Below are positions 44,801 through 51,855 of a stretch of DNA of 64,000 bases, piece by piece. Within the stretch, counting starts at the first letter, position 1; the number at the start of each line of letters is the position of its first letter. Origin of the DNA: a bacterium (GTDB taxonomy: Bacteria > Myxococcota_A > Bradymonadia > UBA7976 > UBA1532); the NCBI GenBank assembly GCA_030427205.1, contig JAUHXC010000003.1, forward strand, positions 310,001-374,000, written 5' to 3'. The position numbers and the translations under genes were made by a program. The notes beneath the pieces were generated by a model. That model was not told the DNA's origin. It saw only the letters and a list, made by a program, of their open reading frames with translations, and did not search any database.

Positions 44801-45086
44801 CTACGGCGACGTCTGCTTCCTCGACAGCCGCCGCGGCGCCCACCACTGGGGCGTAGGCGACCACTGGTGTCGCTCGCAGACCGGCGGGCACCTGTGCACC
44901 GACGCCGAGGTCTCGGGCATCCGCGGCTGGCGCGGCTGGTTCGGCGGCAACTTCTGGTACGCCGACGCCTACACCGACGATGGCGCGCTGTTCCACAACT
45001 GCAACTGCGGCGGCTACTGGTACAACCACGACGGCGGCGCCGGTAAGGGCGACAGCCGCCACGGCTACTGCTGCCGCAGCCGTTAG
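41814..45086 (+). CDS. Secreted collagen-like protein with nine beta-repeats and a cysteine-rich C-terminal head
   Basis: 1090 residues from an ATG at 41814 with GAGGAG about 10 nt upstream. A signal peptide (HLALMLALPLALAGPALA) has no lipobox. An N-terminal domain (to about 160) resembles the head seen on bacterial collagen-like and tail-fibre-like proteins (ALRKVPAAMVSDVA). A Gly-X-Y stretch spans 166-208. Nine repeats of about 60 residues follow with a core GGGGDxAWxRY then GGENTxLELGI and NDDIxL. The last 90 residues are rich in Cys, Trp, Gly and His (CPGGWHTYGDVCFLD, HLCTDAEVSGIRGW, GYCCRSR) and resemble a lectin-like or adhesion head. It is probably trimeric and surface-exposed. Copies 6 and 9 are nearly identical at base level. 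Confidence 0.85.
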   Translation: MRPPPIHRLSLLHLALMLALPLALAGPALALPDQILQEGLVLDGDGFPLEGDHDITVRLYLAEAGGGPIFEEVHRDVEFFQGYYAVAIGSVEALDPFVFAEARVFLGVSIDGGDELAPRTALRKVPAAMVSDVALAVIGEINPDSLRIGGRLVINDAGEWVGDPTGLRGPQGPVGPAGARGPAGPEGPVGPRGPAGQAGAAGADGADGSADTPAQVLAKLVTVDGNGSGLDADRLDGLNSSQFMRKDLGANAHEAMSSRLWVRSDNIALGNRGFQTGLQFLNTGTKHAGLRYDGERSIIIEDASRSHEPDDWYGGSRTDLNIRNGNLQVGGSGSFSGGLSVGAAIRPSAGGGDRGLVWPADPFGGGGDNAWIRYIQDGGGENTALELGVSNDGDDNIRLNAAGGVDVIGSGDLRVGRNLNVAGNGNVGNALTVRGELTMPAGNRGIRMLGNGDDSGVIQFVREGGENHRLMLLAGNDADDEIELNASGGVRLAGPGQTPLGLEFPENRWGGGGDDAWLRYYSQGGENTALELGIGNEGNDDIILNATGGVTIAGSGDLVVNRNLIVRGNCQGCVPVDNSYRPLRASAGGGENGILFPGNPFGGGGDDAWIRYQSEGGENTVLQIGISNESNDNIELYSPGMVRFAGGQANQLGIEFPSGLWGGGDHAFIRYLREGGSNTRLQIVNTNDADDEIELYSNAMTLIQGNGSNPIGFQFQGNRWGGGGDQAYLRYRTEGGENTVLELGIHDNGDDNMILRASGGITLEGNVHVTGRLSGGGLPGNGYRPILASHGTGDNGIVWPNQSGSDDAWIRYYNENGTDRSLQIGISNDSNDDIQLYSGNLIRLTGYTNSVGVRFDRGWDSHSYIQYYTEDGGANTKLRIRNSNDSNDDIEFYSNAMMNIVGEGSNPLGFQFQSNRWGGGGDQAYLRYRSEGGENTVLELGVHNDGDDNMILRASGGITLEGNVHITGRITAGNNGLSQTAPPRAGDQPCPGGWHTYGDVCFLDSRRGAHHWGVGDHWCRSQTGGHLCTDAEVSGIRGWRGWFGGNFWYADAYTDDGALFHNCNCGGYWYNHDGGAGKGDSRHGYCCRSR
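42309..42438 (+). repeat. Collagen-like Gly-X-Y triplets
   Basis: About 14 uninterrupted Gly-X-Y triplets, many Gly-Pro-X (GPQGPVGPAGARGPAG), encode a predicted triple-helical neck within the surface protein. Pro at X positions and charged residues near the end (GADGADG) fit bacterial collagens without hydroxyproline. Confidence 0.9.
43965..44716 (+). repeat. Near-identical direct repeats of about 160 nt, 591 nt apart, inside the surface protein
   Basis: The segment starting AACCGCTGGGGCGGCGGC at 43965 recurs at 44556 with only scattered changes for about 160 nt. The spacing is 591 nt (197 codons), equal to three protein repeats, so a three-repeat block has been duplicated. Confidence 0.85.
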
Positions 45087-45113
45087 GAGTCTGTAGTGCA
45101 TAGCCCGACACAT

Positions 45114-45228
45114 CGCCCAGCACGGTCCCGTTCACCGATTTCGGTGTCGTCAGGCGCTCGAAATACGTCGAGTATTTCTGCGGCCTTCCTCCTTGAACTC
45201 GGCGAACGGCCCCGCACCGGGCTCGGTC
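45114..45228 (+). other. Structured intergenic element, copy A
   Basis: 115 nt that align without gaps to the reverse complement of 53131-53245, with about 79 identical positions by hand count. The outer stem pairs CCGTTC (45128-45133) with GAACGG (45204-45209) and CCGA (45135-45138) with TCGG (45199-45202). The inner stem pairs GAAATAC (45160-45166) with GTATTTC (45172-45178) around a 5-nt loop. Many stem bases differ from copy B yet still pair. It lies between the surface-protein gene and the HEAT lipoprotein gene, ending 31 nt before the latter's start, so it could act in that gene's leader. Confidence 0.7.
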
Positions 45229-45259
45229 GTCTACGCCCTACAGCCTCCAGGAGACACCG

Positions 45260-46333
45260 ATGAACACCTGCACCCGAGTCATCTCGATCGCGGCGTTGGC
45301 CATCGGCGCCTTCGGCTGCGCCGACGAGCGCGCCCCGGCTGTCGTGCCCGGCGGGCTCATGGCCGCGCCCGCCTCCGCGCCCGCCCCGACCGCCGAGCCG
45401 GCCGCGCCCGCCGTGGGCCAGCCGCCCGCCGACCACCCGGCCTACGCCGCCGCCGAGGCCCCGCCCGTGCCCAACCGGGTCGAGCGATTGCTGGGCATCG
45501 AGCCGGTGCCCGAGCCCGCCGCCGACGCGCCGCCGCTGCACGTCGACTTCGGCCGCGCCCGGCGGGCGAGCAGCCTGGGCAGCAGCGAACCGACGATGGA
45601 CGCCAACGCGGCCGTGCCGTCCAGCGCCGGCTGCGAGGGCGGCCTGCGCGGGCTGTCGGCGGAGTTCCCCTGGGGCGGCTCGAAGGGCGGCGGCTGGAAC
45701 GGCACCGGCCACCCCGACCCCGAGCCGCTCAAAGCGATCTCCGACAGCGACATGCTCGCCCTCGCCGGCGACGTGAACCTCGACAGCGCCGACCGCGAGC
45801 ACGCCCTCGTCAGCGTCGGCCGGCGGCAGGTGCCCGGCGCCTTGAAGGCGTTTCGCGACAGCCTCGCCCCCAAGCAGCCGCGGGCGGTGCGCGAGATGAC
45901 GCTCTCGGGCCTCATCGAGCACGGCGGCCCCGAGGCGCTGACCCTGATGTGGGCGGCGCTGGAGGGCGACCCGTCGGCCCATATCCGCGGCATGGCCATC
46001 TGGGGCATCGCGCTCTACGGCCCCGACGAGGCGCTGAAGGCCATCACCACCGGCCTCGAAGACCCGACCTACGACGTGCAGGGCATGGCGCTGCTGGCGG
46101 TGTGGGCCCTGCGCGACCGGCCGAGCAGCGCGCTGCCGATCCTCGAAGCGGCGGCCAAGGCCGACGAGCGCCGGCTGTGGCAGGAGGGGCTCAACGTGCT
46201 CGCGCGCATGCCCTACAGCGACGCGGGCAACCTGCTGCGCCAGATCGCCCATCAGAGCGACGGCGAGAAGCGCAACTCGGCGGTCTTCTACTATCGCCAG
46301 TGGCGCAACAACCACCCCGACCTCTGCAAGTAG
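45260..46333 (+). CDS. HEAT-repeat lipoprotein
   Basis: 357 residues from an ATG at 45260 behind AGGAGA. The leader ends in IGAFGC (lipobox). An Ala/Pro-rich spacer runs to about residue 75. From about 170 onward there are helical HEAT-like repeats: MTLSGLIEHGGPEALTLMW, RGMAIWGIALYGPDEALKAI, QGMALLAVWALRDRPSSALP, EGLNVLARMPYSDAGNLLRQ. HEAT arrays bind other proteins, so a scaffold role in the periplasm is likely. The structured element A lies directly upstream. Confidence 0.85.
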   Translation: MNTCTRVISIAALAIGAFGCADERAPAVVPGGLMAAPASAPAPTAEPAAPAVGQPPADHPAYAAAEAPPVPNRVERLLGIEPVPEPAADAPPLHVDFGRARRASSLGSSEPTMDANAAVPSSAGCEGGLRGLSAEFPWGGSKGGGWNGTGHPDPEPLKAISDSDMLALAGDVNLDSADREHALVSVGRRQVPGALKAFRDSLAPKQPRAVREMTLSGLIEHGGPEALTLMWAALEGDPSAHIRGMAIWGIALYGPDEALKAITTGLEDPTYDVQGMALLAVWALRDRPSSALPILEAAAKADERRLWQEGLNVLARMPYSDAGNLLRQIAHQSDGEKRNSAVFYYRQWRNNHPDLCK

Positions 46334-46375
46334 GCGTCGCTCATCGCCGAACCCCGGGCTCGCCTCACACACAGA

Positions 46376-46404
46376 TTGACATCGCCCGGACTCGCCGCTA
46401 AGGT
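46376..46404 (+). promoter_or_regulatory. Vegetative-type promoter of the DUF177-rpmF-plsX operon
   Basis: TTGACA (46376-46381), a 17-nt spacer and TAAGGT (46399-46404) lie 55 nt before the DUF177 start. A perfect -35 box at ideal spacing with a TAAGG-type -10 is the form known for the Myxococcus vegA promoter. It is the clearest promoter in the window and fits a constitutive ribosome/lipid operon. Confidence 0.65.
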
Positions 46405-46458
46405 CCCGCGTCCGATTGCCCGGTGGCCGCTCCGGCCGCCTGTGAGGTCTGCCCGCAG

Positions 46459-47043
46459 ATGCGCAGCGAAACCACCCCCGCCCGGCCGCTGGGACTCACG
46501 TTCCGGCTCGACGAGGTGCCCGCCGAAGGGCGGCGCTTCGAAGGCGCGCTCACCGAGCAGAGCCTCGGCGCCGATCTGCCGGGCATGGTGGGCGACCTGG
46601 GCTATCGGCCGACGGGCCCGGCCAGGATCGCAGGCAACGTCTACCGCTCGGCGAAGACCGAGCTGGTCGTCGACGGCCGCGTCACCGTCGGGGTCGGCTT
46701 CGACTGCGTGCGCTGCCTGGCCGACCGGGTGCTGGCGGTCGACATCCGCGAAGACCACGTGCTCGTGCGCCGCAAGGCCCGGGTGGTCGAAGAGGGTGAA
46801 GAGAGCCAGACGATCGACGACGAGGCCCTCGAAGAGCCCGACGTCGAGACGTTCAGCGGCGAAGAGATCGACCTGACCGACCTCTTCCGCCAGGACCTGC
46901 TGCTCGCGCTGCCGATGAACCCGAGCTGTGACGATGTGGGGGCCGACGACTGCCGCGACCTGGTGGGCGAGCGCGCCCCCGACGAGCCGCAGATCGACCC
47001 CCGATGGGCGCCCCTGCTCGAGATGAAGAAGAAAATGACCTGA
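46459..47043 (+). CDS. DUF177 / YceD family protein
   Basis: About 194 residues from an ATG at 46459; a GTG at 46423 is the alternative. The core CVRCLADRVLAVDIREDHVL and the tail DLTDLFRQDLLLALPMNPSC match the YceD/DUF177 family, including the conserved CxRC and the Leu/Pro-rich motif before a final Cys. In other bacteria the protein supports 23S rRNA accumulation and is almost always next to rpmF and plsX, as here. It probably acts in the cytoplasm. Confidence 0.9.
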   Translation: MRSETTPARPLGLTFRLDEVPAEGRRFEGALTEQSLGADLPGMVGDLGYRPTGPARIAGNVYRSAKTELVVDGRVTVGVGFDCVRCLADRVLAVDIREDHVLVRRKARVVEEGEESQTIDDEALEEPDVETFSGEEIDLTDLFRQDLLLALPMNPSCDDVGADDCRDLVGERAPDEPQIDPRWAPLLEMKKKMT

Positions 47044-47077
47044 GGGCCCGGGCCCTCCCCAGCAAGAAGAGGTCGTC

Positions 47078-47266
47078 ATGGCCGTACCGAAGCGGAGAAA
47101 GTCGAAGTCGAAGCGCGACAGTCGGCGTGCCAACCACAAGATCAACGCCGTCGCCTACAACGACTGCCAGAACTGCGGCGCGCCCAAGCTGCCCCACCGG
47201 ATCTGCGGCGAGTGCGGCTGGTACAAGAACCGCTACGCGCTCGAGGTCGTCGAGGTCGAGGTCTGA
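47078..47266 (+). CDS. rpmF: Ribosomal protein bL32, zinc-binding form
   Basis: 62 residues. The N-terminus MAVPKRRKSKSKRDSRRA is the standard bL32 start, and four cysteines (30, 33, 43, 46; CQNC and CGEC) form the zinc ribbon of the C+ form, used when zinc is adequate. It sits 34 nt after DUF177 with AAGAAGAGG upstream, in the usual DUF177-rpmF-plsX order. Confidence 0.98.
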   Translation: MAVPKRRKSKSKRDSRRANHKINAVAYNDCQNCGAPKLPHRICGECGWYKNRYALEVVEVEV

Positions 47267-47281
47267 CCCGGGCCTTGCGCG

Positions 47282-48370
47282 GTGAGTGATACCCGCGACG
47301 AGGATCCGCGGCCGGTCGCGCTCGACGCCATGGGGGGTGATCGGGCGCCGGGGGTGGTCGTCGACGGCGCCGTGGAGGCGTGTCGCAGCGGCGACGGCCC
47401 CGTATGGCTGGTCGGCGACGAGACTCGCATCCAGGCCGAACTCGAACGGCACGACACCGCCGGGCTCGCGCTCGAGGTGCGCCACGCGGCCCAGGTCATC
47501 GGCATGGCCGAGCACCCGGGGCGGGCGGCGCGCACCAAGCGCGAGAGCTCGATGCACGTCGGCTTCGGGCTGGTCAAAGCCGGTGACGCCTGCGCCTTCG
47601 TCTCCGCCGGCAACAGCGGCGCGATGATGGCCGTGGGGCTGTTGACCCTGCGCCGCGTCGCGGGCTGCGACCGCCCGGCGATCGCCTCCTGCCTGCCCAC
47701 CCGCGACGGCCAGTCGGTGGTGCTCGACCTGGGCGCCAACGTCGAGTGCCGCGCCAGCCACCTGGTGCAGTTCGCCTTGATGGGCGCCGCCTACGCCACC
47801 ATCGAGCTGGGCATCAGCCGGCCGACGGTGGGGCTCTTGTCCAACGGCAGCGAGCCGAGCAAAGGCACCGAGACCCTGCGCGAAGCCCACCGCCTGCTCA
47901 ACATGACCGACCTGCGCTACACAGGCTACGTCGAGGGGCGCGGCCTGCCGCTCGGCGAGGCCGACGTGGTGGTCACCGACGGGTTCGTGGGCAACGTCGT
48001 GCTCAAGCTCAGCGAAGGCATCGCGCTCGCGCTCGTCGAGCGGGTGCGGCGTCAGCTCGAAGGCGACTGGCTCGGCGCCCTCGGCGCGCCGCTCTTCAAG
48101 CGGGCGATGCGCCGCCTGCGCGACGAACTCGACTGGGAGAGCGTCGGCGGCGCGCCGCTGCTCGGGCTCGACGGGATCGGCCTGGTGGCCCACGGAGCCT
48201 CGTCGGGCCGGGCGGTGGCCAACGCCGTGCGCCGGGCCCGCGGCTACCACGACGTCGGCCTCGTCGCCGCGCTGCGCGGCGCGCTGTCGAAGAGCGGCTT
48301 CGACGAGATGACCAGCACCGCCGAGCTGCCGCTCACCCGCCAGACCGGACCGCACCAGCCGGGGCAGTAG
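47282..48370 (+). CDS. plsX: Phosphate acyltransferase PlsX
   Basis: 362 residues. PlsX turns acyl-ACP into acyl-phosphate for phospholipid synthesis. Family motifs: VALDAMGGDRAPGVVVDGA (12-30), SAGNSGAMMA (109-118), LLSNGSEPSKGTE (186-198), VVTDGFVGNVVLKLSEG (231-247) and the C-terminal AHGASSGRAVANAVRRA. The start is a GTG at 47282, 15 nt after the rpmF stop. The last 25 residues are Thr/Gln/Pro-rich and probably flexible. A fabH or fabD gene, often next in this operon, is absent; a small cytochrome gene follows instead. Confidence 0.97.
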   Translation: MSDTRDEDPRPVALDAMGGDRAPGVVVDGAVEACRSGDGPVWLVGDETRIQAELERHDTAGLALEVRHAAQVIGMAEHPGRAARTKRESSMHVGFGLVKAGDACAFVSAGNSGAMMAVGLLTLRRVAGCDRPAIASCLPTRDGQSVVLDLGANVECRASHLVQFALMGAAYATIELGISRPTVGLLSNGSEPSKGTETLREAHRLLNMTDLRYTGYVEGRGLPLGEADVVVTDGFVGNVVLKLSEGIALALVERVRRQLEGDWLGALGAPLFKRAMRRLRDELDWESVGGAPLLGLDGIGLVAHGASSGRAVANAVRRARGYHDVGLVAALRGALSKSGFDEMTSTAELPLTRQTGPHQPGQ

Positions 48371-48402
48371 CCCTCGCGCGCCGACCGACGTACCCTGTCG
48401 GC

Positions 48403-48948
48403 ATGGCACACCCCACGACCCCCCCGACGATGTATCGGCTCTGCCGGATGACCGCGCTGCTCGGCGCGCTGCTCGCGCTCACGGCCTGCGGCGGCCCGCC
48501 TCAGGCCCAGGCGCCGCCGGGCGCCGAGCCCAAGCTGGGCGACGCGTGGTTCGCCTTCCGGGCCGAGACCCTCGGCATCGAGCCCGCCGCCGCCCGCGCC
48601 CGCGACGCCGCGCTGCCCGGCAAAGAGGGCCCGCCGCCCACCGACCAGCTCGACGACCACACCGCCCGCGAGGCCGCCGTCATCTGGGCCACCCGCTGCG
48701 CGCAGTGCCACGGCGCCGCGGGCGAGCCGCCGCTCGAGATGGTCGCGCAGTGGGAGGCCGCCGGACAGAACGTGCCGCGGACCTGGGGCGGGGCCGCGCG
48801 CATGGGCTTCGCCATGGGCGGAGACTCGATGCGGGCCGGCCTCTTCCGCAAGATCAGCGAAGGTGTGCCGCCGGGTATGGCGCCGTGGGGCGGGGTGCTC
48901 GCCAAGGAGCAGATCTGGGCTTTGATCCGCCACCTGGAAGGGTTCTGA
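48403..48948 (+). CDS. Small monohaem cytochrome c lipoprotein
   Basis: 181 residues from an ATG at 48403; an ATG at 48430 is possible. The leader ends in LALTAC (lipobox). One haem motif CAQCHGAAG starts at residue 99, and MAPWGGVLAKEQIWALIRHLEGF near the end supplies the distal Met and final helix of a class I cytochrome c. It is a probable periplasmic, outer-membrane-tethered electron shuttle. It starts 32 nt after plsX. Confidence 0.9.
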   Translation: MAHPTTPPTMYRLCRMTALLGALLALTACGGPPQAQAPPGAEPKLGDAWFAFRAETLGIEPAAARARDAALPGKEGPPPTDQLDDHTAREAAVIWATRCAQCHGAAGEPPLEMVAQWEAAGQNVPRTWGGAARMGFAMGGDSMRAGLFRKISEGVPPGMAPWGGVLAKEQIWALIRHLEGF

Positions 48949-48953
48949 CCGAG

Positions 48954-48976
48954 CAGGGGCCCCGCGGATACCCCTG
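48954..48976 (+). terminator. Hairpin after the small cytochrome gene
   Basis: CAGGGG (48954-48959) pairs with CCCCTG (48971-48976) 6 nt after the stop codon. No T-tract follows, so this is a weak candidate in a convergent gap of 126 nt. Confidence 0.3.
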
Positions 48977-49074
48977 GGGGCGCACCGGGCGGCCGCAGGG
49001 GCTCGAGCGGGTATCGGGCAGGGGCAAGGGGGCAGAGCGGGGCGAACTGACCGCTCCGCGCCACCTGAGGCCTC

Positions 49075-49509
49075 TCAGGAGCCTTGCTGGCGCTCGATCT
49101 CGGCGGCCAGCGCCGCCTCCTGGGCCCGCAGCTCGGGGGTGAACGCCTCCCCGAAGTCATCGGGGTCGAAGATGGGGCGCAGCTCCAGCTCGGACTCTTG
49201 CCCCGGCATCGGATCGGGGCACTTGCGCGCCCACTCCAGGGCCTCCTCCATCGAGGCCACCTTCCAGATCCAGAAGCCGGCGATGAGCTCCTTGGTCTCG
49301 GCGAACGGCCCGTCGACGACCAGCCGCTCGCTGCCGGTGAAGCGCACCCGCTTGCCGCGGCTGCTGGGGTGCAGCCCGTCGCCGCCGACCATCACCCCGG
49401 CCTCGACCAGGGCCTGATTGTAGGCCCCCATCTTCTCCAGCAGCGCCGTATCGGGCATCTTGCCGGCCTCGGAGTCGGCGGTGGCCTTGATCATCACCAT
49501 GACGCGCAT
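49075..49509 (-). CDS. YciI/DGPF-domain protein
   Basis: 144 residues. The ATG at 49509 gives the usual start MRVMVMIKATADSEAG with GGAG 6 nt before; the earlier ATG at 49521 would add MEQM. VDGPFAETKELIAGFWIW is the DGPF motif of the family, and GLHPSSRGKRVRF precedes it. These small ferredoxin-fold dimers are often encoded beside ECF sigma factors; none is seen here. No catalytic function can be assigned. Confidence 0.9.
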   Translation of the reverse strand: MRVMVMIKATADSEAGKMPDTALLEKMGAYNQALVEAGVMVGGDGLHPSSRGKRVRFTGSERLVVDGPFAETKELIAGFWIWKVASMEEALEWARKCPDPMPGQESELELRPIFDPDDFGEAFTPELRAQEAALAAEIERQQGS

Positions 49510-49618
49510 CATCTGCTCCATGAGTCGTTGAGAGCGGGACCGCCCCGCCCATGCCTCCGACGATCGAGGGCCGCCGCGATCGACAGGGGGCGCTGTTTTT
49601 TCGGGCGCTGCCCGCGCT

Positions 49619-50422
49619 TCACCGCGACGCGCGCTCGACCGTCTTCGGCCGCGCGGCCCGCTGGGCCAGGGTCACCGCGCCGGTCAGGATGGTCAGCTTC
49701 TGCACCACCGTGCCCCGCTCGCTGAGGCGCACGAGCAGCAGCAGCAGCCGAGCGGCCCACATCGGCTCGTAGACGAGGCCGGCGATGCGGGTGCCGATGA
49801 CCGCGTCGCGGGCCTCGATCAGCGCCGGCCACTGCGCGTCGTCGGCCTCCGCCAACGCGTTGGCGAAGCGCCAGGCCCCGTCCCGGGCCAGCCTCATGCT
49901 GAAGTTGACGATGGCGTCGTCCGCTTCGCCCACCATGCGGTCGAGCAGCCACAGCGGACGCCAGATCTCGGTCAGGCGGGCCTTGGTCGCCTGCAGCTGC
50001 GTCGCCAGCACCTGGTTGATCTTCATGAAGTCGGCTTCGAGATCGCCGATCGGCCGCCCGCGGGCGACGGTCGCCGCGGCGATGCCCAGGTCGAGGTTGA
50101 TGTGGGCGTTCATGCCGCCGAGCAGGTGCTGCAGCACGATCGGCGACCACGTCTGGCAGCGCTCGAAGGTCACCTGCCACGCCGTGCGCACCTGCCGCCC
50201 GGCGCGCCAGGCGTCGAAGGCGTCGGTGTAATGGCTGGCGAAGACCGCGTCGAAGCGGGCCATGCGCGGGCCGTCTTCGAACTCGCCGTCGGCGATGGCC
50301 TCGCCGATGCTCGCGGTGACCGTGCGGTACAGCGCGGTGAAGTAGCCGATGGGGCTGCGGTTGTCCCGGGCCCATTCGATGATGGCATCCAGCCGGCGCA
50401 AGACGTCGTCGATCTCTTTCAT
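49619..50422 (-). CDS. DUF5995 family protein
   Basis: 267 residues from an ATG at 50422. All-helical, with RSPIGYFTALYRTVTASIGEA near the start and HLLGGMNAHINLDLGIAAATV in the middle; the GGMNAHINLDLG motif, with its invariant His and Asp, is the mark of DUF5995. A basic tail (RAARPKTVERASR) ends it. The function is unknown for the whole family. It is divergent from the ATP-grasp pair across 184 nt, which may mean joint regulation. Confidence 0.85.
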   Translation of the reverse strand: MKEIDDVLRRLDAIIEWARDNRSPIGYFTALYRTVTASIGEAIADGEFEDGPRMARFDAVFASHYTDAFDAWRAGRQVRTAWQVTFERCQTWSPIVLQHLLGGMNAHINLDLGIAAATVARGRPIGDLEADFMKINQVLATQLQATKARLTEIWRPLWLLDRMVGEADDAIVNFSMRLARDGAWRFANALAEADDAQWPALIEARDAVIGTRIAGLVYEPMWAARLLLLLVRLSERGTVVQKLTILTGAVTLAQRAARPKTVERASR

Positions 50423-50606
50423 GGCGCCGATGGTGACAGAGCCCGGCCGCGAACGCTTCTTTAGAGTCACCGGTGCAAGGCCCGCGTCATGGCCCGTGGT
50501 GACGGATTGGCGACAGCGGTGCGGATCGGCTTGCCTCGGCCTCGGCGCCGATCCATAGTGCGCCGCTTTTGTGGGCCCCTGCCGGCCCCACCGGAGGAGG
50601 TGCGCC

Positions 50607-51827
50607 ATGCACGTCGTCTTCGTCGCCCCCCATTTCCCTGCCAACCAGCGCGACTTCGTGCGCGGCCTCAAGTCGGTCGGCGCCCGGGTCACCGGCATCG
50701 GCGAGGCCGAGCTCGGCTGGCTCGACGGCGAGCTGCGCGGCTGGCTCGACGGCTACGAGCAGGTCGCCAACGTCTGCGACCCGCGCGCGCTCTACGGCGC
50801 CGTCGAGCGCATCCAGGCCCGGGGCTGGGTCGACCGCCTCGAGGCGACCATCGAGGCGCATATCATCCCCACCGCCGAGGTGCGCGCCGCCCGGGGGATT
50901 CCGGGGCTGACCCCGCGGGCCGCCGAGATCTGCCGCGACAAGGCGCTGATGAAAGAGGTGCTGCGCGCGGGCGGGGTGCCCTGCGCCCGCTCGGCGCGCA
51001 TCGGCAGCATTGCCGAGGGCACCGAGTTCGCGCAGGCGGTGGGCTTCCCGCTCATCGTCAAGCCGATCGACGGCGCGGGCGCGGCGGGCACCAGCCGGGT
51101 CGACGACCTCGCCGGGCTGCACGCCGCGCTGCGTGAGTCGGGGGTCGGCGGCGGCCACGCGGTCGCCGTCGAGGAGTTCATCGAGGGCCACGAAGGCTTC
51201 TACGACACTCTCACCGTCGGCGGCGCGGTGCAGCACGAGTTCATCTCGCACTACTACCCCAACGTGCTCGTCGGCATGCGCACCCGCTGGATCTCGCCGC
51301 GCATCGTCGCCACCAACCGCGACGACGCGCCGGGCTACGCCGAGGTCAAGGCGCTCGGGCGCAAAGTCATCGACCTGCTCGGCCTGGGCACCACCGCGAC
51401 CCACATGGAGTGGTTCTTCGGGCCCAAGGGGCTCAAGTTCTCCGAGATCGGCGCCCGCCCGCCGGGCGTGCTGCAGTGGGATCTCTACAACTTCGGCAAT
51501 GACATCGACCTGTACCGCGAGTGGGCCGCCGCGCTGGTGCACGGCCGGGTGCTCGATGCCCGATCGAAGCGCTTCTCGACGGGGCTGCTGGCCAAGCGCC
51601 CCGACCGCGACGGGCGCATCGTCGGCTACAGCGGCATGGACGCGGTGCAGGCCGAGGTCGGCGAGTGGATCATCGACTGCCACCTGCCCTCGCCGGGCAC
51701 GCCGACCCAGCCGGTCGAGGCCGGCTTCATGGCCAACGCCTGGGTGCGCATGCGCCACCCGGACTACGACACCCTCAATGAGATGATGGACTTCGTCGGC
51801 CGCACCCTGCAGTGCCACGCCGCGTAG
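50607..51827 (+). CDS. ATP-grasp ligase 1 of a tandem pair
   Basis: 406 residues from an ATG at 50607 behind GGAGGAGG. A Rossmann-like pre-ATP-grasp domain begins MHVVFVAPHFPANQRDFVRG. ICRDKALMKEVLRAGGVPCA, FPLIVKPIDGAGAAGTSRV (ATP-binding Lys and glycine loop), VAVEEFIEGHEGFYD (adenine-binding strand) and LKFSEIGARPPGVLQWDL (metal-binding Glu/Arg region) define the ATP-grasp fold of the carboxylate-amine ligase type. It should join a carboxylate to an amine or thiol using ATP in the cytoplasm; substrates are unknown. Its downstream paralogue starts 28 nt later. Confidence 0.88.
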   Translation: MHVVFVAPHFPANQRDFVRGLKSVGARVTGIGEAELGWLDGELRGWLDGYEQVANVCDPRALYGAVERIQARGWVDRLEATIEAHIIPTAEVRAARGIPGLTPRAAEICRDKALMKEVLRAGGVPCARSARIGSIAEGTEFAQAVGFPLIVKPIDGAGAAGTSRVDDLAGLHAALRESGVGGGHAVAVEEFIEGHEGFYDTLTVGGAVQHEFISHYYPNVLVGMRTRWISPRIVATNRDDAPGYAEVKALGRKVIDLLGLGTTATHMEWFFGPKGLKFSEIGARPPGVLQWDLYNFGNDIDLYREWAAALVHGRVLDARSKRFSTGLLAKRPDRDGRIVGYSGMDAVQAEVGEWIIDCHLPSPGTPTQPVEAGFMANAWVRMRHPDYDTLNEMMDFVGRTLQCHAA

Positions 51828-51855
51828 TGCCACGCCGAAGGCTGAGAGACATCCC

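Noticed and set aside
42177..45113. Minus-strand open frame of about 980 codons opposite the collagen-like gene
   Set aside because: Ala/Val/Gly/Asp-only composition mirrors the repeats of the real gene; no start signal.
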